A stretch of 50,764 nt of DNA. Origin: Gammaproteobacteria bacterium. GTDB lineage: Bacteria; Pseudomonadota; Gammaproteobacteria; Xanthomonadales; SZUA-36. Numbering within the stretch: position 1 is the first letter of the stretch; each line of letters opens with the position of its first letter. The notes beneath the pieces are model-generated. The model was not told the DNA's origin. It saw only the letters and a program-made list of their open reading frames with translations, and did no database searches. A program made the translations under genes and the position numbers. The stretch lies in the NCBI GenBank assembly GCA_030431095.1, contig JAUIJU010000021.1, positions 1 through 50,764 of the forward strand. The letters are read 5' to 3'. Shown here piece after piece: positions 41,800 to 50,531 of the stretch.

Positions 41800-43086
41800 A
41801 TGAACCTCCTGGTGCTGCTCACGCCCCTGGGCCTGCTGGCGATGGCCGCGCTGGCCGTGCCGCTGCTGATCCACCTGTTCAGCCGCAGCCGTGGCCGGCG
41901 GGTGCTGGTGGGCAACATCGCGCTGTACCGCCAGGCGCGACGCCAGCGCGTGACCGAACCCCGGCTGGTGCAATGGCTGCTGCTGGCGCTGCGCCTGGCC
42001 CTGCTGGCCCTGGCCGCGCTGCTGCTGGCCGGACTGGCCCGCCAGGGCCTGGAAACGCTCCCCGGCGACACGCTCTACGTCACCCCGGACTGGGCCGCCC
42101 GCGCCGGCGACGACGGGGCGTTCGTGACGCAGGCCGAGGAGTCGCTGGCCGCCGCCGACCAGGCCTTCTGGCTGGCGCCCGGCTATCCCACCTTCACGGA
42201 CGCCACCCTGTCGCCCAATGCCAGCGCCGGGACCGACAGCTGGACAGGGTTGGCCGAGCGCCTCGCCACGGTGCGGCACGAGGGTCAGGTCACGGTCCTG
42301 GCGGTGGGTGACGCGGCCGCGTTCGCCGCCCGCGCGCCGGCGCTGCCGCGCGAGGTCCGCTGGCTGCTGTCCGAACCCGGACCGGCGGCGCCTTTGCCGT
42401 CCATCGAGGTCACCCTCGTGACCACGCCCCAACGTCATGGAGACGCCGCCGTGATCGGCGCCGCCCTGCAGGCAGCCGCACACCATCGCGCGTTGGACAT
42501 CGCGGTGCGCACGGCCACACAGGACCGCTGGCAAGCGATCCCCGGCGGGTCAACCGGCCAGGAACCGGGACACCGGATCCGGGCCCTGGTCTGGCTGGCC
42601 GATGGCGACCTGCCGGACGCCGCGGCCATGGACATCGTGCTGGGCGACTCGCCCCGGCCCGGTGCACGTCGAACCCCGGCCGTGTTGCCGGACTATCCCG
42701 GCGCCCGGTTCCTGGCCGCGCCCGCCGCGCCGGGGAACGGCCGGGTAACGTGGCGCGATGACGCCGGCGCCGCCCTCCTCGTACGCGACGCAAACGGCGA
42801 CCAGCGACGTTACCGCTACCTGGATCGCCTGGGCGTCGACCCGGACGGCCTGGCCGGCCAGGCAAGCTTTCCCGACGCGCTGCTGCGTCTGCTGCTGGGC
42901 GAAACGGCCTGGTCGGCGGCCACCGCGCACGCAGCGGCCGACCCGTCATTCGCCGTTGCCCGTCCGGGCGCCGCCGGCGCGCTGCCCCATCGTCCCCTGG
43001 CGCCCTGGCTGGCGCTGGCCATGGCACTGTTGTTCGGGCTGGAGCGCTGGCTCAGCGAACGCCCGCGGCGGGGGGCTGCCAGGTGA
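41800..43086 (+). CDS. BatA-type membrane protein (aerotolerance regulator N-terminal domain)
   Basis: 428 residues. The BatA N-terminal domain is clear: LTPLGLLAMAALAVPLLIHL, then FSRSRGRRVLVGNIALYRQ and a second membrane segment (WLLLALRLALLALAALLLAG). A largely periplasmic middle part follows, and a C-terminal membrane segment (PWLALAMALLFGLERWL) ends the protein. The VWA domain of full BatA is absent or not recognisable; the middle part resembles the degenerate domains seen in such operons. It overlaps the next gene by 4 bases (GTGA). Probably an inner-membrane partner of the MoxR/DUF58 pair. Confidence 0.85.
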   Translation: MNLLVLLTPLGLLAMAALAVPLLIHLFSRSRGRRVLVGNIALYRQARRQRVTEPRLVQWLLLALRLALLALAALLLAGLARQGLETLPGDTLYVTPDWAARAGDDGAFVTQAEESLAAADQAFWLAPGYPTFTDATLSPNASAGTDSWTGLAERLATVRHEGQVTVLAVGDAAAFAARAPALPREVRWLLSEPGPAAPLPSIEVTLVTTPQRHGDAAVIGAALQAAAHHRALDIAVRTATQDRWQAIPGGSTGQEPGHRIRALVWLADGDLPDAAAMDIVLGDSPRPGARRTPAVLPDYPGARFLAAPAAPGNGRVTWRDDAGAALLVRDANGDQRRYRYLDRLGVDPDGLAGQASFPDALLRLLLGETAWSAATAHAAADPSFAVARPGAAGALPHRPLAPWLALAMALLFGLERWLSERPRRGAAR

Positions 43087-45467
43087 GCGACCCGGTCATT
43101 CATCTGCGCCCCCTGCTGGGCCGCCTGCGCGGGCGGGCGTGGCGCCACGCCCTGGCCTGGGGTGTCGGACTGGGGCTGCTGGCGTTCGGCGCCGTGGCCA
43201 TGACTGGCATGGCGCGGCCCTGGGCATGGGGCCTGGTGATCGGCATCGCGACCGTGCTCACCCTGCGCCTGGCCAGGCGCGACTGGCGCGTCGACGAGGA
43301 GCTGCTGGCCACCCACCTGGACCGTCGCTTTCCGGAACTGGAGGAAAGCACGCGCCTGCTGCTGGCCACACCGGACAGGCTGAGCGCTCCGCAGCGCCTG
43401 CAACGCGCCCGCGTGGCGCCGCGCTGGACATCGGTCGCGGACGACCCGGCGCGCTGGTTGCCCGCGCGCCGCCTGAACACGCCCCTGGCGCTGGGCGCCC
43501 TGGGCCTGGCGCTGTTGCTGGCCGCACCGACGCTGCGCCCCTTGCTGCAACGCGTGCTGGAGGACGGACTGCCCGGTGCGCCGCTTCCCGGCACGCACGG
43601 ACAGCCTGATGCGCAGGCACTGCCCGAGTTGCTGAGCGTCAGCGTGACTCCGCCGGCCTACACCGACCTCCCGGCCTTCGAGACGGCGTCGTTCGACGTG
43701 ACCCTGCCGGAAGGCGCCGAAGTGGCCTGGTCGCTGGCCTGGCGTGGTGACGGCGACCTGCAGCTGGTGCTGGGCGATGGCGCCGGCGGCGAAACCCGCC
43801 TGCCGTTGACGGCCAACGGCGACGACACGCTGTCCGCCACCCACGTGGTGCGGCGCACCGCGCTGTATCGCCTGGAACAGGTGCGCGGAAATACCGTCAC
43901 GCCACTGCCCGGCGTGCACACGCTCACGGTGACCCTGGACGGCCCGCCACGCCTGCGCGTCCTGGAACCGGACGCCACCGCCGTGGAGATTCCCCTGGCC
44001 GGGCCCGCCACGCTCCACTACCGGGTGCGCATCGAGGATGACCACGGCCTGGGGCCGGTGGAGATCCGCGCCTCGGTGGCCAAGGGTTCCGGGGAGGGCG
44101 TCAAGTTTCGCGACGAAGTATTCGCATTCACCAACGCCGGCGAAGAGGACGGTGTGCCGGTGTTCGAGCGCGAGTGGCGCCTGGCCGAACTCGGCATGGA
44201 ACCGGGCGACGAGGTGTACTTTTTCACCGTTGCGCGCGATAACCGCGCGCCGGAGCCCAACGAGGCGCGCTCCGACACCGTGGTGGTGCGCTGGCTGGAC
44301 GACGAACCACCGCCCGAGCTGGCGGAGGGGCTGGCCATCGACATCATGCCGGAGTATTTCAGGAGCCAGCGCCAGATCATCATCGAGACCGAGCAGCTGA
44401 TCGCCGACCGCGAGGGCCTGGCGCCGGATCGCTTCGACGAAGTTTCCCGTGACCTCGGGCAGGCCCAGTCCGACCTGAAGGACCGCTACGGACAGTATCT
44501 GGGTGACGAGTCCGGCGAGGGCGGTTCGCCCTTCACCCCGCCCAGCGAGGCCGTCGACGACGACCATGACGACGATCATGACGACGATCACGATGATGAC
44601 GACGAGGATCACCACGACGAAGCGCACGGCCATGACGATGACGGGGCGCACGACGAGACGCACGGGACAGAGCACCACGAGGAAGCGTCGTTCCACGAGG
44701 TGCAACACGCCGGCCACGACCATGCCGGACACGACCACGCCGGACACGACGACGGCCCCATCGGCCCCGACACCTCCGGGAGCGCCGACGATCTGGTGGC
44801 GCGTTTCACCCACGAACACGGCCACGCCGATATCGGCCCGATCACGCGGCGCAACCCGGTGGGGCTGATGAAGCGCTCCATCAGCAATATGTGGCAGGCC
44901 GAACTGCACCTGCGCCTGTCAGCCCCGGAGCTGGCCCTGCCCTACGAGTACGAAGCGCTGAAATTCCTGAACCTGGCGCGCCAGGCGGACCGCATCTACA
45001 CCCGCCGACTGGGATTCGAGCCCCCGCCGGTCACCGAGGAACGCCGCCTGAGCGGGGAACTGGACGAGATCGCCAGCCGCCGGTTGCGCCAGGCCGCCTC
45101 GCCCGACCCCGACCCCCATGCGCTGGCACGGAAGCTGGTCGCCTTCCTGGCCGAAACACCGGCGGGACAGCCGCTGGACGAAGAGGCGCAGTCACTGCTG
45201 CGTGACGCCGCGGGGTACTTCGCGGCCCTGTCCCAGGAACGCCCGGCGCTGATCCGGCAGGCGGCCACGCTGGAACAGCTGGCGCTGGCCGGGCGCCTGC
45301 AGACACCGGACTGCGACGATTGCCTGCAAACCTTGCAGCGCACCGCGTGGAGCCTGTTGCCGGATGCACGACCCGGCCCGGACCAGGGTCGCCGCCCGGC
45401 CCTGGACGCCCAGGGCGCGGCCTACCTGGACGCGCTGGACCAGCTGCGCGGGGAGTTCTCGCCATGA
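43083..45467 (+). CDS. DUF4175-like membrane protein with His/Asp-rich segment
   Basis: 794 residues from GTG 43083. N-terminal membrane segments (about residues 24-60 and 136-156), then a long periplasmic region. The part from about 180 to 410 (LLSVSVTPPAYTDLPAFETA onward, and VRIEDDHGLGPVEIRASVAK) resembles DUF4175 proteins found beside MoxR/DUF58 genes. Residues 492-557 are a low-complexity stretch of 66 residues with 18 His, 23 Asp and 7 Glu, ending in repeated HAGHD units; it is an obvious candidate for binding Zn, Ni, Cu or similar ions. The C-terminal 200 residues are helical. It overlaps the following gene by ATGA. Confidence 0.75.
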   Translation: MSDPVIHLRPLLGRLRGRAWRHALAWGVGLGLLAFGAVAMTGMARPWAWGLVIGIATVLTLRLARRDWRVDEELLATHLDRRFPELEESTRLLLATPDRLSAPQRLQRARVAPRWTSVADDPARWLPARRLNTPLALGALGLALLLAAPTLRPLLQRVLEDGLPGAPLPGTHGQPDAQALPELLSVSVTPPAYTDLPAFETASFDVTLPEGAEVAWSLAWRGDGDLQLVLGDGAGGETRLPLTANGDDTLSATHVVRRTALYRLEQVRGNTVTPLPGVHTLTVTLDGPPRLRVLEPDATAVEIPLAGPATLHYRVRIEDDHGLGPVEIRASVAKGSGEGVKFRDEVFAFTNAGEEDGVPVFEREWRLAELGMEPGDEVYFFTVARDNRAPEPNEARSDTVVVRWLDDEPPPELAEGLAIDIMPEYFRSQRQIIIETEQLIADREGLAPDRFDEVSRDLGQAQSDLKDRYGQYLGDESGEGGSPFTPPSEAVDDDHDDDHDDDHDDDDEDHHDEAHGHDDDGAHDETHGTEHHEEASFHEVQHAGHDHAGHDHAGHDDGPIGPDTSGSADDLVARFTHEHGHADIGPITRRNPVGLMKRSISNMWQAELHLRLSAPELALPYEYEALKFLNLARQADRIYTRRLGFEPPPVTEERRLSGELDEIASRRLRQAASPDPDPHALARKLVAFLAETPAGQPLDEEAQSLLRDAAGYFAALSQERPALIRQAATLEQLALAGRLQTPDCDDCLQTLQRTAWSLLPDARPGPDQGRRPALDAQGAAYLDALDQLRGEFSP

Positions 45468-47308
45468 GCGCGTCCCTGGAGCTGGGCCTGGGTGGCCTGC
45501 ACTGGGCGCCATCGCTGCCGGCGTTGGGCGTGCTGATCCTCCTGCTTCTGGTGGTGGCGCTGACCGTTCGTCGCGCCTGGCGACGCCTGGGTACCGCCGG
45601 CGCCGCACGCCGCTGGGGCGTGGCGTTGCTGAACCTGGTGGCCCTGGCCGCAATCGCCGCCCTGCTGGCGCCGCCGGCGGTCGAACGCGAGGCCTCGGCG
45701 GCCGTGACTCTGCTGACCGAAGGCGCCGACGAGCCGTCCGGCGGCGGCACGGTGTTCGCCACGGCGGATGCCCGGATTGGCGCATCGCCGCGCGTGCAGC
45801 GGCTGCAGACACCCGGCCAGCTGGCCCTGCGGCGGCCCGACCTGCACGCCCTGGACGTGCACGGCCACGGCCTGGCGCCGGATCTGTGGACCGAACTGCC
45901 GACCGACCTGGACGTGCGCTTCACGCCGCCCCCCATCAGCGGGCCGGTGCAGCCGCAATGGCCCCGCCAACTGGCGCTGGGAGAGGCGCTGGTGGTGAGC
46001 GGCGAACTGCGTTTGCCCGCGGCGGAGCAGGTGGCGGAACTGCGCCTGGTCGACCCGGCCGGGCGGGAGGTGGCGACCACCAGTGCACGCTCCGGCCAGG
46101 CCTTTTCGCTGACCGGCGTGCCGCGCGCACCGGGCGCCCTGGTCTACCGCTTGCAGGTGGCGCGCGGCGACACGGTGCTGAGCGACGACCCGGTGGCGGT
46201 GCACGTCGATGCAAGTCGCGGCGCGCGGCTGCTGGTGCTGCAGTCGGCGCCTTCGTTCGAGACCCGCCAGCTGTCCGGCTGGGCGGCCGATCGCGGCCAC
46301 CCGCTATTGATCCTGACCGGCATCAGCCGCGACCGCGACCTGGCCCAGGGCGTAAACCTGCCCGCCGACGCCGTGCTGGAACTTTCGCCCAGCGTACTGG
46401 CGGCCACCGACCTGGCCATTGTCGACGGTCGACGCTGGGCCGGCATGGCCGAGGTCCGGCGCGCCCTGTTGCTGGAGGCGGTCCAGGCCGGCATGGGCCT
46501 GCTGCTGCTGGCCGACACGGAACTGGCCGCCTGGCTGGAGACGCCGGCGAACCGCGACCTGGTGGGGCTGGCGCTGGCGGCCATCGCACCGCCCGACCCG
46601 CAGTGGCCACTGTGGGATGGCGCTACGCCCGACCGTCCCTTGCCGATCGCGCCCTGGCGCATCGAGGCCGGATCGGCGCGCCAACTCACCGTCAGTGAGA
46701 ACGGCCGCTTGCTGGAGGCCTGGCGGCCGCTGGGCGAAGGGCGCCTGGGCGTCAGCCTGCTGCGTGAACGGCATGGCTGGGCCACCAGTGGTGAAACCAC
46801 CACGTTCACCCGCTACTGGACCCGCACGCTGCGTGCGCTCGGCCGGGAAGACGCCACACCGCGCTGGCTGCCACCGGACCCGCGCGCGCTACCCGCGCCG
46901 GGTGATCGGCTTACGCTGTGCGCCGACCCGGCGCCTGGCCTGTCCCTCCGCGCCAGGCCCCTGGCCGCGCCGGAACAGGCCTGGCAAGCCTCACTGGTGG
47001 CGCACACCACCGGCGCCCCGCTGTCCTGCGGGCACTACTGGCCGGCGCAGGCCGGCTGGCACCGTGCGGAACTGCTTGACGCCAATGGTCGGGTGCTGGA
47101 TCAGCGCACCCGTTTCGTGTTCGACGGGAATGAATGGCGCAGCGCGCGCCGCGAAGTGCGCCAGGCCGCCACGCAGGCCAGGGCCACGACCGCGGATCAC
47201 GACACGCGCCGCGTGCGCACGCCAGTTTCGCCCTGGTGGGCCTGGGGTCTTCTGTTGCTCAGCGGGAGTCTCCTGTGGGCGGAGCGCCGCCTGGCGGATC
47301 TGCAGTAA
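45464..47308 (+). CDS. Large membrane protein of the MoxR-BatA operon, amidotransferase-like domain
   Basis: 614 residues from ATG 45464 (overlap ATGA). Two membrane segments at the start (LPALGVLILLLLVVALTV and WGVALLNLVALAAIAALLAP) and one at the end (WWAWGLLLLSGSLLWAERRL) enclose a periplasmic region. The segment from about residue 260 to 365 (RGARLLVLQSAPSFETRQLS, ATDLAIVDGRRWAGMAEVRR, QAGMGLLLLADTELAAWL) looks like the class I glutamine-amidotransferase-like domain of BatA-associated proteins, without a recognisable catalytic Cys. I do not know its function. Last gene of the block. Confidence 0.75.
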   Translation: MSASLELGLGGLHWAPSLPALGVLILLLLVVALTVRRAWRRLGTAGAARRWGVALLNLVALAAIAALLAPPAVEREASAAVTLLTEGADEPSGGGTVFATADARIGASPRVQRLQTPGQLALRRPDLHALDVHGHGLAPDLWTELPTDLDVRFTPPPISGPVQPQWPRQLALGEALVVSGELRLPAAEQVAELRLVDPAGREVATTSARSGQAFSLTGVPRAPGALVYRLQVARGDTVLSDDPVAVHVDASRGARLLVLQSAPSFETRQLSGWAADRGHPLLILTGISRDRDLAQGVNLPADAVLELSPSVLAATDLAIVDGRRWAGMAEVRRALLLEAVQAGMGLLLLADTELAAWLETPANRDLVGLALAAIAPPDPQWPLWDGATPDRPLPIAPWRIEAGSARQLTVSENGRLLEAWRPLGEGRLGVSLLRERHGWATSGETTTFTRYWTRTLRALGREDATPRWLPPDPRALPAPGDRLTLCADPAPGLSLRARPLAAPEQAWQASLVAHTTGAPLSCGHYWPAQAGWHRAELLDANGRVLDQRTRFVFDGNEWRSARREVRQAATQARATTADHDTRRVRTPVSPWWAWGLLLLSGSLLWAERRLADLQ

Positions 47309-47380
47309 CGTTCGACGCTGGAACGGCGCGCCGGATCCGGACGGCGCCGGACCGGCCGACGCCACCGCGCCCCCAGTCCC

Positions 47381-47785
47381 CTAGCGGCGTGAGTCGTCGG
47401 ATTCGACCGGCGTGTACTCGGCCGCCTCCTCCTCCGTCAGCTCCACCACCTTGAGGGTCCAGTTGGCGAAGGAAGAGTCCACGCGAAAGTAGAAGCGGCC
47501 GGACCGGCGGAACAGGCGTACGCCGTTGCCGGCGTCCTTGGTCATCAGCACACGGCCCTGGTGCACGCCCAGGCCCGCGGACTCCAGCGACACGTCCACC
47601 GCCGAGTCGTGGGCGCCCTCGGTGGTCACCCGCCAGTCGAGTATCCACGGCGCCCGGACTTCGAACTCCGGGGTACTGCGGCTGTACGTGCCCTTGTACG
47701 TGGCCACGACCTGCTCCGCCGTGGCCGACAGGGACCACGCGCACAGGATGGCTGACACCAGCAAGGGTGCGATGGGTTTCTTCAT
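47381..47785 (-). CDS. Small exported protein of unknown function
   Basis: 134 residues. A signal peptide (MKKPIAPLLVSAILCAWSLSATA) is followed by a predicted beta-rich domain: VVATYKGTYSRSTPEFEVRA, then RVTTEGAHDSAVDVSLESAG and GRFYFRVDSSFANWTLKVVE. The pattern suggests a small periplasmic beta-sandwich. The tail is acidic and polar. I do not recognise the family. It is convergent with the operon ending at 47308, and 34 bases separate it from the small membrane protein upstream. Confidence 0.65.
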   Translation of the reverse strand: MKKPIAPLLVSAILCAWSLSATAEQVVATYKGTYSRSTPEFEVRAPWILDWRVTTEGAHDSAVDVSLESAGLGVHQGRVLMTKDAGNGVRLFRRSGRFYFRVDSSFANWTLKVVELTEEEAAEYTPVESDDSRR

Positions 47786-47819
47786 GGCTTGGGCAGATTA
47801 AGGGATTTGAAAACGGCTG

Positions 47820-48110
47820 TCAGGGATTCGGCTGCGGGCAATCGTCTTTGACCGCGCCGGCCGGGACCGGTTCACAGCGATCGTTGGCGGACCGGCCACT
47901 GTCGTCGCGGGCATCGGCCAGGCCGCGGGCACGCGCGGCGTCGCGGCCGGCGCCCCGCTTCGAACGGGTATCACCGGTCGCGGTCACGGCGCCGCTGACC
48001 TGCTCCACGGGCACGTCGGCCCAGGCCAGTTCTTTCCAGAACGGCTTGAAGCCGGTATAGACCAGCGCTGCAACGGCGCCAAAGACCACCGTCCAGCTCA
48101 CTACGCGCAT
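47820..48110 (-). CDS. Small single-pass membrane protein of unknown function
   Basis: 96 residues from ATG 48110; a GTG at 48122 would add four residues, but the shorter start aligns with the paralogous start of the gene at 48203-48973. One membrane segment (VVSWTVVFGAVAALVYTGF) is followed by WADVPVEQVSGAVTATGDTR and a charged, low-complexity tail. The first 43 or so residues look homologous to those of the neighbouring 256-residue protein, so the pair may derive from a duplication with loss of most of the second domain. Function unknown. Confidence 0.6.
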   Translation of the reverse strand: MRVVSWTVVFGAVAALVYTGFKPFWKELAWADVPVEQVSGAVTATGDTRSKRGAGRDAARARGLADARDDSGRSANDRCEPVPAGAVKDDCPQPNP

Positions 48111-48202
48111 TAACTGTTCCACTTCACAATTCGAGGGATGACTTCGCCGTGGTCCAGTCTACGCGCGCGGCTCAGCGCCCGACTGTCCCAGAAGTCAGGG
48201 GG

Positions 48203-48973
48203 TCAGTCGTCGCCGGCTTCCGCCGCCGCCAGCAGGGGCAGCATGCGCTCGGGCATGGGCTTGAAGACCAGGGTGGGGTTTTCATCGAGGAATTCGGGGG
48301 TCATTTCCAGGCGGATCACGCCGCGGGCGTTGCTGCGCAGCTCGGCGCGGTTTTCGCCGGTGCCGGCCAGCAACACGCCGGATTGGCCCGGGGCGTACTC
48401 GAACAACACCCCCACGACCTTGCGCGGCGGCCCGCCGTTGAGGCGATCCATGGCCGCCAGGGCCTGGTCCATCTGTGACACGCTTTCCCACAGCCAGGCG
48501 TATTCCACCTTTGGGCCGGGCAGGGCGCGAAGGATGAAGGTGACCTGCAGGTCCAGGCTGCCCGCCGGCTGATTGGTGCGCACCACCAGGCCCGCATCCC
48601 GCCAGTCCTCGCGCCGGGGAAACGTCACTTCGCCGTACTGACCCACGGGAAAGTGATGGACTTGCTCACCGTCGTCCAGGCTGAGCACGATGTCCTCGGG
48701 CGCCACGCCCTGGCGGGACTTGACGATGGCGACGGACTCGATGCGGTCCAGGCCCGCCACCACCTCGGTGGCCTGCAGCATGGGGTGGATGCGCGCGTAC
48801 GGCAGCATCGCCACGGCGTCGCCCGGACCGCCGTCCTCCGCGGGCAGGGCGGCGCCGGTGACGCTGCGCTCGGGAATGTCAGGCAGGGGTCGCTCGACCA
48901 GGCGCAGGCCCAGTTGCGCAACCAGCAACCACGCCAGTGCGCCGAGCACGACGATCCAACTCACCAACCGCAT
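48203..48973 (-). CDS. Membrane-anchored protein of unknown function
   Basis: 256 residues. GGAGGGG lies 8 bases before the ATG. N-terminal membrane segment (VSWIVVLGALAWLLVAQLGL), then PDIPERSVTGAAL, which parallels DVPVEQVSGAVT in the small protein coded downstream. The rest is probably periplasmic and beta-rich (FPVGQYGEVTFPRREDWRDA, NQPAGSLDLQVTFILRALPG). EYAPGQSGVLLAGTGENRAE and the acidic C-terminus show no known catalytic motif. It is transcribed toward the two other small proteins, and all three may be one unit. Confidence 0.65.
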   Translation of the reverse strand: MRLVSWIVVLGALAWLLVAQLGLRLVERPLPDIPERSVTGAALPAEDGGPGDAVAMLPYARIHPMLQATEVVAGLDRIESVAIVKSRQGVAPEDIVLSLDDGEQVHHFPVGQYGEVTFPRREDWRDAGLVVRTNQPAGSLDLQVTFILRALPGPKVEYAWLWESVSQMDQALAAMDRLNGGPPRKVVGVLFEYAPGQSGVLLAGTGENRAELRSNARGVIRLEMTPEFLDENPTLVFKPMPERMLPLLAAAEAGDD

Positions 48974-49084
48974 GATGTTTGCCCCTCCCGCGCCAGGCGG
49001 GATTCTTGTTCGTGTGAATTTCCCTTTTACCTATTGATAGTACAAGCTGGAGTGAATTTCGTTTGGAACGACGAGAATCCCGCC

Positions 49085-49582
49085 ATGCCCATCTCCCTGC
49101 CCGACCTGTGCGACGACCACGCGGACGACCTGGACGTGCTGGAACCCGTGTTTCGCGATTTTGGCGGCCGCGCGCGCTTTTCAGGCCCGGTGGCCACCGT
49201 GAAATGCTTCGAGGACAACACCGTGGTCAAGGCCAGCCTGGCCGAACCCGGGCAGGGCCGGGTGCTGGTGGTGGACGGCGGCGGCTCGATGCGCTGCGCC
49301 CTGCTGGGCGACCTGCTCGCGGCGATGGGCGCGGACAACGGCTGGGCGGGTGTGGTGATCAACGGTTGTGTGCGCGACGTGGAAATCACCCGTGACATCG
49401 GGATCGGCATCCGGGCGCTGGCGGCGTTCCCGGTGCGTTCGGACAAGCGCGGCGAGGGTCAGCGGGACGTGCCGGTCTGGTTTGCCGGCACCCACGTGCA
49501 GCCCGGCTATCACCTGTACGCGGACGCCAACGGCATCGCGGTGGCTTCCGGCGACCTGGGCGTGGACTTCGGCGCCGGCTGA
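49085..49582 (+). CDS. rraA: RraA family protein, ribonuclease E activity regulator
   Basis: 165 residues (E. coli RraA 161). The frame is open upstream, but the ATG at 49085 gives the normal RraA start (MPISLPDLCDDHADDLDVLE). GRVLVVDGGGSMRCALLGDL and WAGVVINGCVRDVEITRDI are the core blocks, the latter with the G-x-x-R-D that binds metal in related aldolases. RraA trimers bind RNase E and reduce its activity in E. coli; homologues can act as HMG/CHA aldolases, which sequence alone does not exclude. The 111-base gap upstream has an A+T-rich patch near 49020-49050 that probably holds the promoter. Confidence 0.93.
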   Translation: MPISLPDLCDDHADDLDVLEPVFRDFGGRARFSGPVATVKCFEDNTVVKASLAEPGQGRVLVVDGGGSMRCALLGDLLAAMGADNGWAGVVINGCVRDVEITRDIGIGIRALAAFPVRSDKRGEGQRDVPVWFAGTHVQPGYHLYADANGIAVASGDLGVDFGAG

Positions 49583-49586
49583 ACCC

Positions 49587-50531
49587 TCAGCTGACCAGGC
49601 CTTCGACCGGCGCGGTCGCCAGCGCCGCGGCGATCCGCGCGCCCAGGCGCGCGTTGGCCTCCACCAGGGCGCGGTTGGCCGCCAGGCTCTCGCCACCGCT
49701 GGCCTCCAGCACGTGTTGCAGCAGGAACGGCGTCAGTGCCTTGCCGCCGACGCCTTCACGTTCCGCGGCCGCCAGCGCCTGGTCGATGTGCGCCTCGACG
49801 GCTTCCCGCGGCAGAGCGTGTTCGACCGCCACCGGCTGGCAGACCAGCACCCCGCCCGGCAGGCCCAGGGCGCGCTGCGCCTCCAGCACCCGCGCCACCG
49901 CCGCCGGCGAATCCGCCTCGGCATCGACACCAAATCCGCTTTCGCGCGACCAGAAGGCCGGTAACTCGTCGGTGCCGTAGCCCAGCACCGGTACGCCGTG
50001 GGTTTCCAGGTACTCCAGGGTCAAGCCCAGGTCGAGAATGGCCTTGGGCCCGGCGCACACCACGGCCAGCGGCGATGCCGCCAGCGCCGGCAGGTCGGCG
50101 GAAATGTCCAGGTTGACCGCGCCGCCCCGGTGCACGCCACCGATGCCACCGGTGGCGAACACGCCAATCCCCGCCCGCGCGGCGATGTGCAGGGTGGCCG
50201 CCACCGTGGTGCCGCCGTCCTGGCGCGCCACCAGCACCAGCGGCAGGTCCCGCAGGCTGCACTTGCTGGCCGTGCCGGCCTCGCGGGCCAGGCGCTCGAG
50301 TTCGTGCCCGTGCAGGCCCACCTGCACCTTGCCGTCCATCACGGCGATGGTGGCGGGCGTGGCGCCGGCATCGCGCACCGCCTGCTCGACACGCTGCGCC
50401 GTTTCCAGGTTGTCCGGGTAGGGCATGCCATGGGTGATGATGGTGGATTCCAGGGCTACCACGGGCAGCCCGCCCGCCAGCGCTTCGCGCACCGCCGGGC
50501 TGAAGGCCAGCAGTTCTTCGGCGATGGTCAA
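49587..50531 (-). CDS. psuG: Pseudouridine-5'-phosphate glycosidase
   Basis: 314 residues (E. coli PsuG 312). Conserved blocks are VVALESTIITHGMPYPDN, IAVMDGKVQVGLHGHELERL, GTTVAATLHIAARAGIGVFA with TGGIGGVHRGG, and LPAFWSRESGFG. The enzyme splits pseudouridine 5'-phosphate into uracil and ribose 5-phosphate in the cytoplasm, with Mn2+. The pseudouridine kinase gene psuK, usually adjacent or fused, is absent here. Instead the gene overlaps by 4 bases (ATGA) the end of a Sir2-type gene. It is convergent with rraA, with a 4-base gap. Confidence 0.95.
   Translation of the reverse strand: MTIAEELLAFSPAVREALAGGLPVVALESTIITHGMPYPDNLETAQRVEQAVRDAGATPATIAVMDGKVQVGLHGHELERLAREAGTASKCSLRDLPLVLVARQDGGTTVAATLHIAARAGIGVFATGGIGGVHRGGAVNLDISADLPALAASPLAVVCAGPKAILDLGLTLEYLETHGVPVLGYGTDELPAFWSRESGFGVDAEADSPAAVARVLEAQRALGLPGGVLVCQPVAVEHALPREAVEAHIDQALAAAEREGVGGKALTPFLLQHVLEASGGESLAANRALVEANARLGARIAAALATAPVEGLVS

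Noticed and set aside
44556-44753. Simple DNA repeat or assembly error encoding the His/Asp stretch
   Set aside because: The codons vary (gac/gat, cat/cac) and the frame stays open through the following C-terminal region, which suggests a selected protein sequence rather than an artefact.
47309-47380. Terminator between the MoxR operon and the gene ending at 47381
   Set aside because: Several short GC palindromes exist, but none is clearly stronger than expected at this base composition.
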